64,000 nt of DNA, from positions 62,001 through 126,000 of the forward strand of contig BMTH01000004.1 of NCBI GenBank assembly GCA_014649575.1, read 5' to 3'. This stretch comes from Streptomyces griseoincarnatus (GTDB taxonomy: Bacteria > Actinomycetota > Actinomycetes > Streptomycetales > Streptomycetaceae). Made by a program: the position numbers and the translations under genes. Below the pieces are notes generated by a model. The model saw only the letters and a program-made list of their open reading frames with translations, had not been told where the DNA came from and did not search any database. Positions 8,798 through 17,872 of this stretch are shown here, in pieces (positions within the stretch are counted from its first letter, which is position 1; each line of letters opens with the position of its first letter).

Positions 8798-10345
8798 TCA
8801 GCCGATGCCGGGTCCCGTCGTGCCGGACAGCGCCTCCAGGTCGCTCTTGCGGACCCGGATGACGAGCCAGGCGACGGCCAGGGCCAGCACCGCCATCGCG
8901 GCGGCCGGGACGAAGGCCGAGGAGATGCCCTGCGCGAGCACCTCGTGCCCCCACGGCGCCGGAAGCTGCTGCGTCCGGGCGAACTCCGCCTTCTGCTCCG
9001 CCGTCCCCTCCACGAGGAAGGCCGGCACCTGCTTCTCCGCCTCGTTCCGGCTGGCCGTGCCGAACACCGTGGTGAGCAGCGCCAGGCCCACCGATCCGCC
9101 CACCTGCTGGGTCGCGTTGAGCAGACCGGAGGCCGCCCCGGCCTCGTGCTGGGCCACGCCGGAGACCGCGGTGAGCGTCAGCGTCACGAAGTTCAGGCCC
9201 ATGCCGAAGCCGAAGACCAGCATCGGCCCGAGGATGCCGCTGACGTAGGAGCTGTCGGAGTCGATCAGCGTCTGCCAGGCCAGACCCAGCGCGGCCAGCG
9301 TCGAACCGATGATCATGAAGGGCTTGGGGCCGAACACGGGCAGGAACCGCTGCGAGATCCCCGCCCCGGCGGCGATCACGACCGTCACCGGCAGGAAGGC
9401 GAGACCGGCCTCGATCGGGGTGTAGCCGAGGACGTTCTGCACGAAGAGCACGATGTAGAAGAACATGCCGAACATCGCCGCGGCGAGGCTGAGCATGATC
9501 ACATACGTGCCGGATCGGTTGCGGTCGGCGAACATCCGCAGCGGCGTGATCGGTTCCTTGGCGCGCGACTCGATCAGCGCGAAGCCCGCCAGCAGGATCG
9601 CCGAGGCGACGAAGGAGCCGATGGTGACGGTGTCGCTCCAGCCCTCCTCGGCCGCGCGGATGAAGCCGTAGACGAGCGTGGCCATACCGGCCGTCGAGGT
9701 CACCGCACCCGCGATGTCGAAGCGTCCGCTGTGCCGTTCGGCCTCGTTGATGTACATCGGCGTGAGGACGGCGATCAGCAGACCGATGGGCACGTTGACG
9801 AAAAGCACCCACCGCCAGTCGAGCCACTCGGTGAGCATGCCGCCCGCGAGCAGTCCGATGGCGCCGCCGCCCGCCGAGACCGCGGCGAAGACGCCGAAGG
9901 CGCGATTGCGTTCGGGGCCCTCCGGGAACGTGGTGGTGATGAGCGCCAGCGACGTCGGCGAGGCGATCGCACCTCCCACGCCCTGCAGAACACGTGCCGC
10001 GAGCAGTTGCCACGGCTCCTGGGCGAGCCCGCCGAGCAGGGAGGCCGCGGTGAACAGCAGGATGCCGCTCATGAAGACGCGGCGCCGGCCCAGGATGTCG
10101 CCGGCCCGGCCGCCGAGGAGCAGCAGTCCGCCGAAGGTCAGGGTGTAGGCGCTGACCACCCAGGTGAGATCGGTGGTGCTGAACTGCAGGGCATTCTGGA
10201 TGTGCGGGAGCGCGATGTTCACAATCGTCGCGTCGAGTACGACCATGAGTTGACAGGCCGCGATGACGGCGAGGGCGATGCCGGGACGCCCTGGCCGGCG
10301 AGCCGCACCCGGCTTTGGATCCTGGAGCAAAGGAGAGGTGGTCAC
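8798..10345 (-). CDS. DHA2-family (14-TM) drug:proton antiporter
   Basis: The 515-residue membrane protein belongs to the EmrB/QacA branch of the major facilitator superfamily. The N-terminus MTTSPLLQDPKPGAARRPGRPG is cytoplasmic. Helix 1 includes VVLDATIVNIALPHIQ, the DHA2 motif D1, and the loop 2-3 motif is GGRAGDILGRRRVF. About 14 hydrophobic segments follow, ending in VLALAVAWLVIRVRKSDLEAL. It probably exports a toxic compound or metabolite. The start is GTG at 10345 with GGGGGA upstream. It is divergent from a TetR regulator, and two palindromes in the shared promoter argue for substrate-inducible repression. Confidence 0.92.
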   Translation of the reverse strand: MTTSPLLQDPKPGAARRPGRPGIALAVIAACQLMVVLDATIVNIALPHIQNALQFSTTDLTWVVSAYTLTFGGLLLLGGRAGDILGRRRVFMSGILLFTAASLLGGLAQEPWQLLAARVLQGVGGAIASPTSLALITTTFPEGPERNRAFGVFAAVSAGGGAIGLLAGGMLTEWLDWRWVLFVNVPIGLLIAVLTPMYINEAERHSGRFDIAGAVTSTAGMATLVYGFIRAAEEGWSDTVTIGSFVASAILLAGFALIESRAKEPITPLRMFADRNRSGTYVIMLSLAAAMFGMFFYIVLFVQNVLGYTPIEAGLAFLPVTVVIAAGAGISQRFLPVFGPKPFMIIGSTLAALGLAWQTLIDSDSSYVSGILGPMLVFGFGMGLNFVTLTLTAVSGVAQHEAGAASGLLNATQQVGGSVGLALLTTVFGTASRNEAEKQVPAFLVEGTAEQKAEFARTQQLPAPWGHEVLAQGISSAFVPAAAMAVLALAVAWLVIRVRKSDLEALSGTTGPGIG

Positions 10346-10369
10346 GATGGGTCCCCCACGGAAGAGTTA

Positions 10370-10436
10370 GTGAACGAGCGCGTTCACTGTCGCGTCAACG
10401 TTAGGAGACCCCGACAGTGAACGCAAGCGTTCACTG
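10370..10436. promoter_or_regulatory. two palindromic TetR operators
   Basis: Site 1 (10370-10387) has half-sites GTGAACG and CGTTCAC. Site 2 (10415-10436) has perfect 10-bp arms CAGTGAACGC and GCGTTCACTG around AA. Both share the GTGAACG/CGTTCAC core, and their centres are 47 bp apart. Site 1 ends 24 bp before the exporter start and so covers its promoter or leader. The TetR protein encoded next door is the obvious ligand. Confidence 0.85.
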
Positions 10437-10530
10437 AATGGCCGTCGTGTCGGCGCGTCCCCCTTCGGCGTCGTGCGGCGGGTGCTTCATCCCCGAATGC
10501 CCGCTTCCTCTGCTCGTTGGAGAGAGTCAG

Positions 10531-11154
10531 ATGGTTACTTCGAGCTGGGCCGCCGCCCAGGCTCAGACGGCCGCCTCCCGCCGCCGCGGCGCCGTGCTGG
10601 AACGCGCGATCCTCGAGGCCGCGCTGGAGCAGCTCAGCACGGTCGGCTGGAACGGCCTGACGATGGAGGGCGTCGCCGCGGGCGCCCAGACGGGGAAGGC
10701 GGCCGTCTACCGGCGCTGGCCCTCCAAGGAGGACCTCGTCGCCGACGCCCTGCGCGCCGCGCTGCCCGACTTCCACGAGGCGCCGGACCTGGGAAGCGTG
10801 CGCGAGGACCTGCTGGAGCTGTGTCGCAGGGCCCGGGAAGCCATGTTCTCCAAGCCGGGATTCGCCCTGCGTGCGGTCATTCACGAGTGCGACAGCGCCG
10901 AGGCCGAACGCTTCCACGCGGTGATCTTCAACGGTGTCGTGGAGCCGACCCTCACCATGCTCCGCGAGGTGGTCGAGCGCGGTATCGAGCGGGGAGAGGT
11001 GCGGCCCGACGCGGCCAACGGGTACGTCTTCGACGCCATCCCGGCGATGATGATGTACCGCTCGAAGATGTGCGGCAGCGAATGGTCGGACGTCGATCTG
11101 GAGCAGATGATCGACCAGTTGATGGTTCCGCTGCTGCGTCGGCACGCCTCCTGA
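10531..11154 (+). CDS. TetR-family repressor of the divergent exporter
   Basis: The 207-residue protein has an N-terminal TetR helix-turn-helix ([44 protein letters not shown], residues 27-71; only key parts matter) with the usual [10 protein letters not shown] end. A helical ligand-binding domain follows, resembling the TetR_C_16/PsrA-like groups. The ATG at 10531 follows GGAGAGAG; a longer frame to 10438 would overlap operator 2 and is unlikely. From position it should repress both itself and the DHA2 exporter through the GTGAACG palindromes. The inducer is probably a substrate of the pump. Confidence 0.9.
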   Translation: MVTSSWAAAQAQTAASRRRGAVLERAILEAALEQLSTVGWNGLTMEGVAAGAQTGKAAVYRRWPSKEDLVADALRAALPDFHEAPDLGSVREDLLELCRRAREAMFSKPGFALRAVIHECDSAEAERFHAVIFNGVVEPTLTMLREVVERGIERGEVRPDAANGYVFDAIPAMMMYRSKMCGSEWSDVDLEQMIDQLMVPLLRRHAS

Positions 11155-11236
11155 TCACAAGGTGGTGACGGTGGTGACCACAGTCCGGGAACCGGGGTGT
11201 CGGACGCCGGACCGGGCGGCGTACGCTAAGGGCGCC

Positions 11237-11938
11237 ATGCCGTACGAACCACCTACTCACACCGTCGAGCGCTCACTCCGCGCCACGACCGGAGCGAAGA
11301 TCGTTGCAGGTGTCGACGAGGTGGGGCGTGGTGCGTGGGCCGGCCCGGTCACCGTCTGCGCGGCGATCACCGGACTGCGACGGCCCCCCGAGGGGCTCAC
11401 CGACTCCAAGCTCCTCACCGTCAAGCGCCGCACCGAACTCGCCGAGACGCTGCGGAGCTGGGTGACGTCGTACGCCCTGGGGCACGCGTCGCCCGAGGAG
11501 ATCGACGACCTGGGGATGACCGCCGCGCTCCGGCTGGCGGCCGTCCGTGCCCTGGAGGGTCTGCCCGTCCGGCCCGACGCGGTCATCCTCGACGGCAAGC
11601 ACGACTACCTCGGCTCGCCCTGGCGGGTCCGGACGGTCATCAAGGGCGACCAGTCGTGCGTGGCCGTGGCGGCGGCGTCGGTCATCGCCAAGGTCCAGCG
11701 CGACAAAATGATGGCCGAACTGGGCGCCGACCATGCAGACTTCGGTTTCGCGGACAACGCCGGGTATCCGTCGCCCGTGCACCGGGCCGCGCTGGAGGTC
11801 CGGGGACCCACCCCGTGCCACCGGCTGTCGTGGGCGTATCTTGATGCGCTGCCCCAGTGGCGGCACCTCAAGAAGGCCCGCGCCTGGGCGGAGGCGCGCG
11901 TCCCGGAGATCGAGGGCCAACTCGGCTTCGACTTCTGA
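11237..11938 (+). CDS. rnhB: ribonuclease HII
   Basis: The 233-residue enzyme cuts RNA in RNA-DNA hybrids and removes misincorporated ribonucleotides. The motif [14 protein letters not shown] gives the DE pair at about residue 23, and the later acidic residues are in [10 protein letters not shown] and near [15 protein letters not shown]. It is full length for the family. The ATG at 11237 has a -10-like TACGCT (11222-11227) 9 nt before it and no ribosome-binding site, so the leader is absent or very short. It follows the TetR gene on the same strand but probably has its own promoter. Confidence 0.95.
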   Translation: MPYEPPTHTVERSLRATTGAKIVAGVDEVGRGAWAGPVTVCAAITGLRRPPEGLTDSKLLTVKRRTELAETLRSWVTSYALGHASPEEIDDLGMTAALRLAAVRALEGLPVRPDAVILDGKHDYLGSPWRVRTVIKGDQSCVAVAAASVIAKVQRDKMMAELGADHADFGFADNAGYPSPVHRAALEVRGPTPCHRLSWAYLDALPQWRHLKKARAWAEARVPEIEGQLGFDF

Positions 11939-12005
11939 CCGGACGCTCGCACTGATGTGCCACCCGGCGACGCCGGCCGTGCCACCGTTTGATAAAAATC
12001 AGCTC

Positions 12006-12629
12006 ATGCCTCTCATTCCCGAGGAGCCTCAGATTCACGAGAGTGCCCAGGGTCCCCGCGCCACGCCGGCCAGTGGCCGCACCGCGCCGACCCCCCGCCC
12101 CGTACCCGGTCCCCGCCCTGCGGCTCCGTCGCGTCCCGGTCGTCCCGGCCCGCCGCGGCCGGCGCCGCCGGCCCAGCGCACCTCGCGTGACGCGGCCCCC
12201 ACGGCCAAGCCCGGCCCTTCGGCTGCGCCCGCCTCCGACGGCCCGCAGATCCAGCTGATCCCGGCCTCCGTCGAAGGGGCGCTCGACGCCGCCGAGGAGA
12301 CCGTCGACCTGCTCCTGGACTCCGGCCGCACGCCCGGCGACGTGCTGGTGATCACCACCGGCGAACAGCACCCGTGGGCCACCCACGAACTGTCCTTCGG
12401 TGAAGCGTCCTACTGGGCGCAGCACGACGCCGGCGACGACGTCTTCTACACCGACGCCCAGGTGGCGAACCGTGCCGAGGCGCGTCCCGTCGTGGTCGTC
12501 GCCGTCAACGGCGGCCCCGAGTCCGTGACCGCCACCGCCCTGAAGGCGGCCCACGCCCGGGCCGGGTCGCTGCTGATCGTCTGCGGGGACCCGCAGCGCA
12601 TCAACTCCGTGCTGGGCGCCGGGGTCTGA
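12006..12629 (+). CDS. conserved hypothetical protein, Pro/Ala-rich N-terminus
   Basis: The 207-residue protein has two parts. Residues 1-75 are rich in Pro, Ala and Arg and look disordered. From about 80 a compact alpha/beta segment follows (IQLIPASVEGALDAAEETVDLLL, VLVITTGEQHPWATHELSFGEASYW, VVVVAVNG, LLIVCGDPQRIN), which ends like a helicase C-terminal or Rossmann-like module. I do not recognise a function. The ATG lies 9 nt after an A/T-rich GATAAA (11991-11996), unusual in this G+C-rich DNA and likely part of its promoter; there is no ribosome-binding site. Confidence 0.7.
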   Translation: MPLIPEEPQIHESAQGPRATPASGRTAPTPRPVPGPRPAAPSRPGRPGPPRPAPPAQRTSRDAAPTAKPGPSAAPASDGPQIQLIPASVEGALDAAEETVDLLLDSGRTPGDVLVITTGEQHPWATHELSFGEASYWAQHDAGDDVFYTDAQVANRAEARPVVVVAVNGGPESVTATALKAAHARAGSLLIVCGDPQRINSVLGAGV

Positions 12630-12664
12630 GCGGACGCCGTGGCGTCGTCAGCCACCCGGCCGGG

Positions 12665-12690
12665 GCCGGCGTGTCCGTGTGAACGCCGGC
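12665..12690 (+). terminator. hairpin after the 12.0-kb hypothetical gene
   Basis: Perfect 8-bp arms GCCGGCGT/ACGCCGGC enclose 10 nt, 36 bp past the stop codon. The remaining gap up to 13005 is very G+C-rich and shows no convincing gene. Confidence 0.5.
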
Positions 12691-13005
12691 GGTCGCGGTG
12701 CCTTCCGCGCCGCCGGCCGGTCGGCGTGCCCGGGCGCGGTCGTGCGTCCGGGGTCGGGTGAGCCGTTTCGTACTTCGGTGCGGCTTGCGGCTTTCGTGGG
12801 CGTCGTTCGCGGGTTTTGGGCGGCGGCTTTCCGGACCTCGGGGACGGCTTCACGGTGCCTCGGGGTCTCTGAGGGGCGGCCGACTCGCGAGGCGTGCGTC
12901 GTCCACGGTCACCTCTCCGTCGCGCCGCACCGGGGTGCCGGCGCCACCGGCACACACGAGGGACGCGCGCGGCCGTCGGCACGTGGGCGGGCGAACGGCC
13001 CGACG

Positions 13006-13620
13006 TCAGCGGGCCGCAGCGCGCCGCAGCACGTCCGACGCGGCCCCGCCGGTGCGCGGGATCCGCGGCGGCGCCTCGGACATGGCGACCGGCTCCGGCT
13101 CCGAACCGGCGCTGGGATGGCGACCGCCCCGGCCCTCGCCCAGGACCTGCCAGCCGTCACGGGTCAGCGTGATGTACGCACCGCAGCGCAGCCCGTGCAA
13201 GGTGCAGGCGTCCCGCAGCCCCCACATCCAGGCTCCGTCCTCCTCCGTCCAGCGGCCGTCGCCCTCACGGCAGTAGAGCAGGACGGCGGTGCGCACCGGC
13301 GTGCGGCGCCGCAGGTCGTGCGGGATGACCCGGCGAAGCTGGGACAGCAGCGTGTTGCGGTACATCCAGCCGTCGGCGGAGGCGGAGCGCCGCGTGAACG
13401 ACGCGCTCGCCCGCAGGCGTTCGTCCGGGTCGAGCACGGCGACGACCGCGGTCGTCAGGCCGGGACGATGCCGGGCGTGCAGTCCGCTGACGACCTCGCG
13501 CGGACTGCGCAGCAGCGGGATGCCCGCGGCCGCCCACTCCGCAGGCTCGAGCACGCGGTTGGCGGATGCGGCGGACGTCGGCAGCGAAGCCGCCGAGGAC
13601 GGAGCGAATCCGAAGGTCAC
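13006..13620 (-). CDS. conserved hypothetical protein downstream of recQ
   Basis: The 204-residue protein (from GTG 13620) starts VTFGFAPSSAASLPTSAAS. It contains an alpha/beta core with TTAVVAVLDPDERLRASASF, a segment rich in Arg ending in RTAVLLYCREGDG, and GAYITLTRDGWQVLGEGRGGRHP. No known catalytic motif is visible. The GTG has AGGGAGG close upstream (3-nt spacing); an alternative start at 13644 lacks a ribosome-binding site. It is transcribed in the same direction as the RecQ gene, 213 bp after it, with A/T-rich DNA between that could hold a promoter. A link to DNA repair is only suggested by position. Confidence 0.65.
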   Translation of the reverse strand: MTFGFAPSSAASLPTSAASANRVLEPAEWAAAGIPLLRSPREVVSGLHARHRPGLTTAVVAVLDPDERLRASASFTRRSASADGWMYRNTLLSQLRRVIPHDLRRRTPVRTAVLLYCREGDGRWTEEDGAWMWGLRDACTLHGLRCGAYITLTRDGWQVLGEGRGGRHPSAGSEPEPVAMSEAPPRIPRTGGAASDVLRRAAAR

Positions 13621-13833
13621 GGTCCTCCCTTCGGCTACGCCCACACTGCGGGCGGGTCGGATTCGGGGGAGCGCGCACGCAACAGAGCCCTACCTGGTCG
13701 GCGGGCAAGCCGTGCGGGTGCGTCCTTCAATTCTTCCTGTCGAACTTGGATGCGGCAACGAGCAATTGGGGCAGGGGACCGTTATCGGATGATTCGCGGC
13801 TAATATCCCCAGCTGCCGAATGCGGGCTTCCGC

Positions 13834-15999
13834 TCAGCCCTGTACGGCCAGTACCAGCGGCAGCACTCCCTGCGCACCCGCACGCCGCAGCAGCCGTGCC
13901 GCGACGGCGAGTGTCCAGCCCGTCTCGGTGTAATCGTCCACCAGAAGCACCGGTCCTCCGGCCCGCGCGAGCGCCTCCGCGAGCTCGGGCGGGACGGTCA
14001 GCGCACCGGCGAGCGCCTTGAGTCGCTGCGCGCTGTTGCTGCGGGGAAGCTGATGTTGCTCGCCCGTGCTCTCCACCGCCCCGAGCAGCGGCAGCCTCCC
14101 CGTCTCCGCGATGTGTGACCCGAGCGATCGGACGAGCTGCGGCCGTGTACGCGAGGCGACGGTCACCACACCGACCGGCCGGGGCTGTGCGTCGTCCACC
14201 CCCGGCGCCCAACCACCCTGCCCTTTGGCCCAGTCGGCGAGCACGCCCACCGCGGCCCGGGCGATGTCGTCGGGCACGGGTCCGTCCGGAGCCTGCGGTG
14301 CGAGCAGCGGACGCAGCCGGTTGCCCCAGCCGATGTCCGAGAGCCGGCCGAGGGCCCGCCCCTGAGCAGCCTGCTCACCCGCCGGGATACGGCCCTTCAG
14401 TTCCACGCCGATCGCGGGGAGTCCGGTGGGCCACATGCGACGCGGCTCCACCTCGACACCGGCCCGGCCGAGGTCGGCGCGGGCCGCGTCGAGCGCGACG
14501 GCGGACGCCCCGGCCGTGTAGCGGGCGCCCGCGCAGTTGTCGCAGCGGCCGCAGGGCTTGGCGCCCTCGTCGTCCAACTGCCGCTGCAGGAACTCCATCC
14601 GGCAGTCCGTCGTCGACACGTAGTCGCGCATCGCCTGCTGCTCGGCCGCGCGCTGACGCGCCACCCACGCGTACCGCTCGGCGTCGTACGACCAGGGCCG
14701 GCCGGTCGCGATCCAGCCGCCTTTGACCCGCTTCACCGCCCCGTCCACGTCGAGCACCTTCAGCATGGTCTCCAGGCGGGAGCGGCGCAGCTCCACGAGC
14801 GGTTCGAGTGCGGGGAGGGACAGAGGGCGTTCAGAACGCGCGAGCACGTCGAGCGTGCGGCGCACGGTCTCCTCCGAGGGGAAGGCGAGGGAGGCGAAGT
14901 ACTCCCAGATCGCCTCGTCCTCCTTGCCCGGCAGGAGCAGCACCTCCGCGTGCCGGACACCGCGGCCCGCGCGGCCGACCTGCTGGTAGTAGGAGATGGG
15001 CGACGACGGGGACCCCAGGTGGACCACGAAGCCCAGGTCGGGCTTGTCGAACCCCATACCGAGGGCGGAGGTGGCGACGAGCGCCTTCACCTTGTTGCCC
15101 AGCAGGTCCTCCTCGGCCTGCTGCCGGTCGGCGTTCTCCGTCCGCCCGGTGTACGAGGCGACCGCATGCCCGCGCCGGCGCAGGAACGCGGTGACCTCCT
15201 CGGCCACGGCCACCGTCAGCGTGTAGATGATCCCCGACCCCGGGAGCTGGTCCAGGTGGTCGGCGAGCCAGGCCATGCGGTGTGCCGCGTCCGGCAGGCG
15301 CAGCACGCTCAGGCTGAGGCTCTCCCGGTCCAGCGGGCCCCGCAGCACCATCGCGTCCGAGGAACCGCCCGTGCCGAGCTGCTCGGCGACGTCGGCGGTC
15401 ACCCGGGCGTTGGCCGTGGCGGTGGTGGCGAGGACGGGCACTCCCTCCGGCAGGTCGCTCAGCATCGTGCGCAGCCGCCGGTAGTCCGGCCGGAAGTCGT
15501 GGCCCCAGTCGGAGATGCAGTGCGCCTCGTCGACCACGAGCAGACCGGTCGCGGTGGCCAGCCGGGGCAACACCTGATCGCGGAAGTCCGGGTTGTTCAG
15601 CCGCTCGGGACTGACCAGCAGCACATCCACGTCACCCGCCTCGATCTCCGCCCGGATGGCGTCCCACTCCTCGCTGTTGGAAGAGTTGATGGTCCGGGCG
15701 CGGACCCCGGCGCGGGCCGCGGCCTCGACCTGGTTGCGCATGAGCGCGAGGAGCGGGGAGACGATCACGGTCGGTCCGCTGCCCTGGGCCCGCAGCAGAG
15801 CCGTCGCCACGAAGTACACCGCGGACTTGCCCCAGCCCGTGCGCTGGACGACCAGGGCTCGGCGCTTCTCGGCGACCAGCGCCTCGATCGCCCGCCACTG
15901 GTCGTCGCGCAGCCGTGCGGTGCCCGTGTCGTCGCCGACGAGACGGGCGAGCACCTCGTCGGCGGCCGTCCGGAGATCCGTGTTGCTCGTGTGCTCCAT
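13834..15999 (-). CDS. recQ: RecQ-type DNA helicase with C-terminal phosphoribosyltransferase-like domain
   Basis: The 721-residue protein starts [18 protein letters not shown] superfamily 2 helicase core covers about residues 25-365: motif [17 protein letters not shown] box [19 protein letters not shown], motif [11 protein letters not shown], motif [12 protein letters not shown] winged-helix/zinc region follows, with [10 protein letters not shown] and CGRCDNC. The unusual part is the C-terminus, where [16 protein letters not shown] copies the PRPP-binding loop of type I phosphoribosyltransferases (hydrophobic-DD-TG). This is also seen in ComF/ComFC-type proteins. An ATG at 16008 is an alternative start. 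It is divergent from a DUF4192 gene; two DnaA-box-like sites lie between. Confidence 0.9.
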   Translation of the reverse strand: MEHTSNTDLRTAADEVLARLVGDDTGTARLRDDQWRAIEALVAEKRRALVVQRTGWGKSAVYFVATALLRAQGSGPTVIVSPLLALMRNQVEAAARAGVRARTINSSNSEEWDAIRAEIEAGDVDVLLVSPERLNNPDFRDQVLPRLATATGLLVVDEAHCISDWGHDFRPDYRRLRTMLSDLPEGVPVLATTATANARVTADVAEQLGTGGSSDAMVLRGPLDRESLSLSVLRLPDAAHRMAWLADHLDQLPGSGIIYTLTVAVAEEVTAFLRRRGHAVASYTGRTENADRQQAEEDLLGNKVKALVATSALGMGFDKPDLGFVVHLGSPSSPISYYQQVGRAGRGVRHAEVLLLPGKEDEAIWEYFASLAFPSEETVRRTLDVLARSERPLSLPALEPLVELRRSRLETMLKVLDVDGAVKRVKGGWIATGRPWSYDAERYAWVARQRAAEQQAMRDYVSTTDCRMEFLQRQLDDEGAKPCGRCDNCAGARYTAGASAVALDAARADLGRAGVEVEPRRMWPTGLPAIGVELKGRIPAGEQAAQGRALGRLSDIGWGNRLRPLLAPQAPDGPVPDDIARAAVGVLADWAKGQGGWAPGVDDAQPRPVGVVTVASRTRPQLVRSLGSHIAETGRLPLLGAVESTGEQHQLPRSNSAQRLKALAGALTVPPELAEALARAGGPVLLVDDYTETGWTLAVAARLLRRAGAQGVLPLVLAVQG

Positions 16000-16041
16000 G
16001 GGTCCCATACAACAGGACGGCGCCGACATCGGCTCAGGGCT

Positions 16042-16101
16042 GTGGACGAAGACCGGCCTGCGGCGACCGGCGTGGCATGGACCTGATCCAAGTTGTCCAC
16101 A
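16042..16101. promoter_or_regulatory. pair of DnaA-box-like sites
   Basis: TTGTCCACA at 16093-16101 equals the preferred Streptomyces DnaA box. TGTGGACGA at 16042-16050 is a near match on the other strand. They lie in the 141-bp divergent spacer between the recQ-like gene and the DUF4192 gene. Binding is inferred from sequence only. Confidence 0.45.
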
Positions 16102-16140
16102 GGGAAACCGGAATGTCGCAATCTGCGAGAAGGTCGCGGC

Positions 16141-17766
16141 ATGACGAACCACAACGGGACGCCCGGTCCCTCAGAGAACAGTGACAACCCGATCCAGGGC
16201 GGGGACATCCCGATCCAGGGCGGGCGCGACGCGGCGGCCCCAAGCCCGGAAGTGACCGCGGCCAACCCCGGGACGACCGTGCCGGTGGGCCGGGAGGACC
16301 GCCCTCCGCTCCCGCCGGACGTGACCTGCACCGCGTACGAGAGCCACGGCGACCCGCAGCAGGTGACGCTGCGCACCCCGGCCGAGCTCGCCGACGCCGT
16401 GCCCTACCTCCTCGGGTACCGCCCGGAGGACAGCATGGTCCTCGTCTCCCTGCACGACACCGGAGGGAGGGGCAGGTTCGGCGGCCGGGCCCGGCTCGGT
16501 ATCCCCGCCGACCCCGGCGACTGGCCCTCGGCCGCCCGCCAGCTCGCCCAGGGCCTGGTGACCGGCAGCGAGCGCCAGGGCTCCCGGCCGGAGCAGATGG
16601 TTGTCTTCCTGTGCCAGGAGCCGGGACAGGGCGAGACCGGCCCGCAGGTCAAGGAGCGGCTGGGGCCGCTGGCCCACGCCCTGCGACTGGAGTGCGGAGC
16701 CCTGGACGTGCCCGTGGTCGAAGCCCTCTGCGTCTCCGACGGCCGCTTCTGGTCGTACTGCTGCGACGACCAGTCCTGCTGCCCGGCCGAAGGGACGCCG
16801 ATGGGACTGCCCGGCACGTCCGTGCTGGCCGCCGCAGCCGCATACGCCGGGCTCCAGGTCCGCGGTTCCCTGCGCGAACTGCATGCCCGGCTCCAGCCCT
16901 GGGAGACCTCCGCCGCCCACGACCAGCGTCGCGCACTGGACGAGGCCGCGCTGAAGCTGCTGCCCCGGATCGTCGACGCGGAGGACCGGAGGGCCGTCGC
17001 CGACGAGACGATGGAGCTGGCCGAGCGCCTCATGCGCCGCCTCGCCGACGCGCCGGCCGTCTCCGGCACGCTCCCGGCGGACCTGCGCGACGACGAACTG
17101 GTCGGGTACGACGAGGCGGCCATGGTGCTCCACGGCCTCCAGGACCGCACCACCCGCGACCGCGCCGCCGCGTGGATGGAGGGCGACGAAGCGGCCCCTG
17201 CCCTCCGCCTGTGGCGTACCTTGGCACGCCGCTGCGTCGGCCCGTACGCGGAGTACGCCGCAGCGCCCCTCACCCTCGCCGGATGGGTCGCATGGTCCTC
17301 CGGCGACGAACTGGAGGCTCGGGAAGCACTCGCCATGGCTCTCGGTGCCGACCCGGACTATCTCTTCGCGCGCCTGCTGCACCAGGCGTGCAACGAGGGG
17401 CTCGACCCGGAGTCGATCCGCCGCTGCTTGCGGGGAGAGGAGGAGAGCGAGGACGGCGGCGTCTCCGAGGTGAGCGAGGCGCCCGGCCACGGTGGTGCGG
17501 GCGAGGCACCGCGGCGGGACGCGTGCCAGGAGGCTCCCGGTGGCGATACGGAGCCCGCGTCCCGCAGGCGCCGGATGCGGGCGGCCGTCCGCGCGGGGCG
17601 GTCCGCTCCCCGGGGAAGCGCCGGGACCGGGCGGGTGCCGCGCCCTCGTATGTCACCGGGCGGGGTTCGGCCCAAGGGTGCCACGCATCCCGGCGCGGCG
17701 AGCCGGCGCGTGCACCGTCAGGAGGGTGCGCACTCGACGCCACGTAGGGAGGAGACGGAGGAGTAA
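16141..17766 (+). CDS. DUF4192 family protein
   Basis: The 541-residue protein has a low-complexity start ([21 protein letters not shown]). The DUF4192 region then begins at about residue 65 ([33 protein letters not shown], positions 76-108). It is widespread in actinobacteria and uncharacterised; a role with DNA repair genes has only been guessed from context. [32 protein letters not shown] near residue 380 looks TPR-like. The last 110 residues turn abruptly to an Arg/Gly/Pro-rich tail. The ATG follows GAGAAGG at good spacing. It is divergent from recQ. Confidence 0.85.
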   Translation: MTNHNGTPGPSENSDNPIQGGDIPIQGGRDAAAPSPEVTAANPGTTVPVGREDRPPLPPDVTCTAYESHGDPQQVTLRTPAELADAVPYLLGYRPEDSMVLVSLHDTGGRGRFGGRARLGIPADPGDWPSAARQLAQGLVTGSERQGSRPEQMVVFLCQEPGQGETGPQVKERLGPLAHALRLECGALDVPVVEALCVSDGRFWSYCCDDQSCCPAEGTPMGLPGTSVLAAAAAYAGLQVRGSLRELHARLQPWETSAAHDQRRALDEAALKLLPRIVDAEDRRAVADETMELAERLMRRLADAPAVSGTLPADLRDDELVGYDEAAMVLHGLQDRTTRDRAAAWMEGDEAAPALRLWRTLARRCVGPYAEYAAAPLTLAGWVAWSSGDELEAREALAMALGADPDYLFARLLHQACNEGLDPESIRRCLRGEEESEDGGVSEVSEAPGHGGAGEAPRRDACQEAPGGDTEPASRRRRMRAAVRAGRSAPRGSAGTGRVPRPRMSPGGVRPKGATHPGAASRRVHRQEGAHSTPRREETEE

Positions 17767-17844
17767 GGGAGGAGGTGGAGGAGTAGGGAGATGCCTGGAC
17801 AGGCGCAGATCGGCCGACGATCCGGCCGGTGAAGGGAGTGTTTA

Positions 17845-17866
17845 TCGTCAGGCAGACGACTATGAT
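17845..17866 (+). promoter_or_regulatory. candidate NrtR operator and leaderless -10
   Basis: A perfect 5-bp inverted repeat, TCGTC-AGGCA-GACGA (17845-17859), directly abuts a -10 hexamer TATGAT (17861-17866), which ends 6 nt before the ATG. A protein bound to the palindrome would block polymerase. The gene's own product is the likely ligand. Confidence 0.6.
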
Positions 17867-17872
17867 CGCCGC

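Noticed and set aside
12630..13005. Minus-strand frame of 178 codons (12446-12982)
   Set aside because: Arg/Pro-rich throughout, overlaps the end of a good gene and has no ribosome-binding site.
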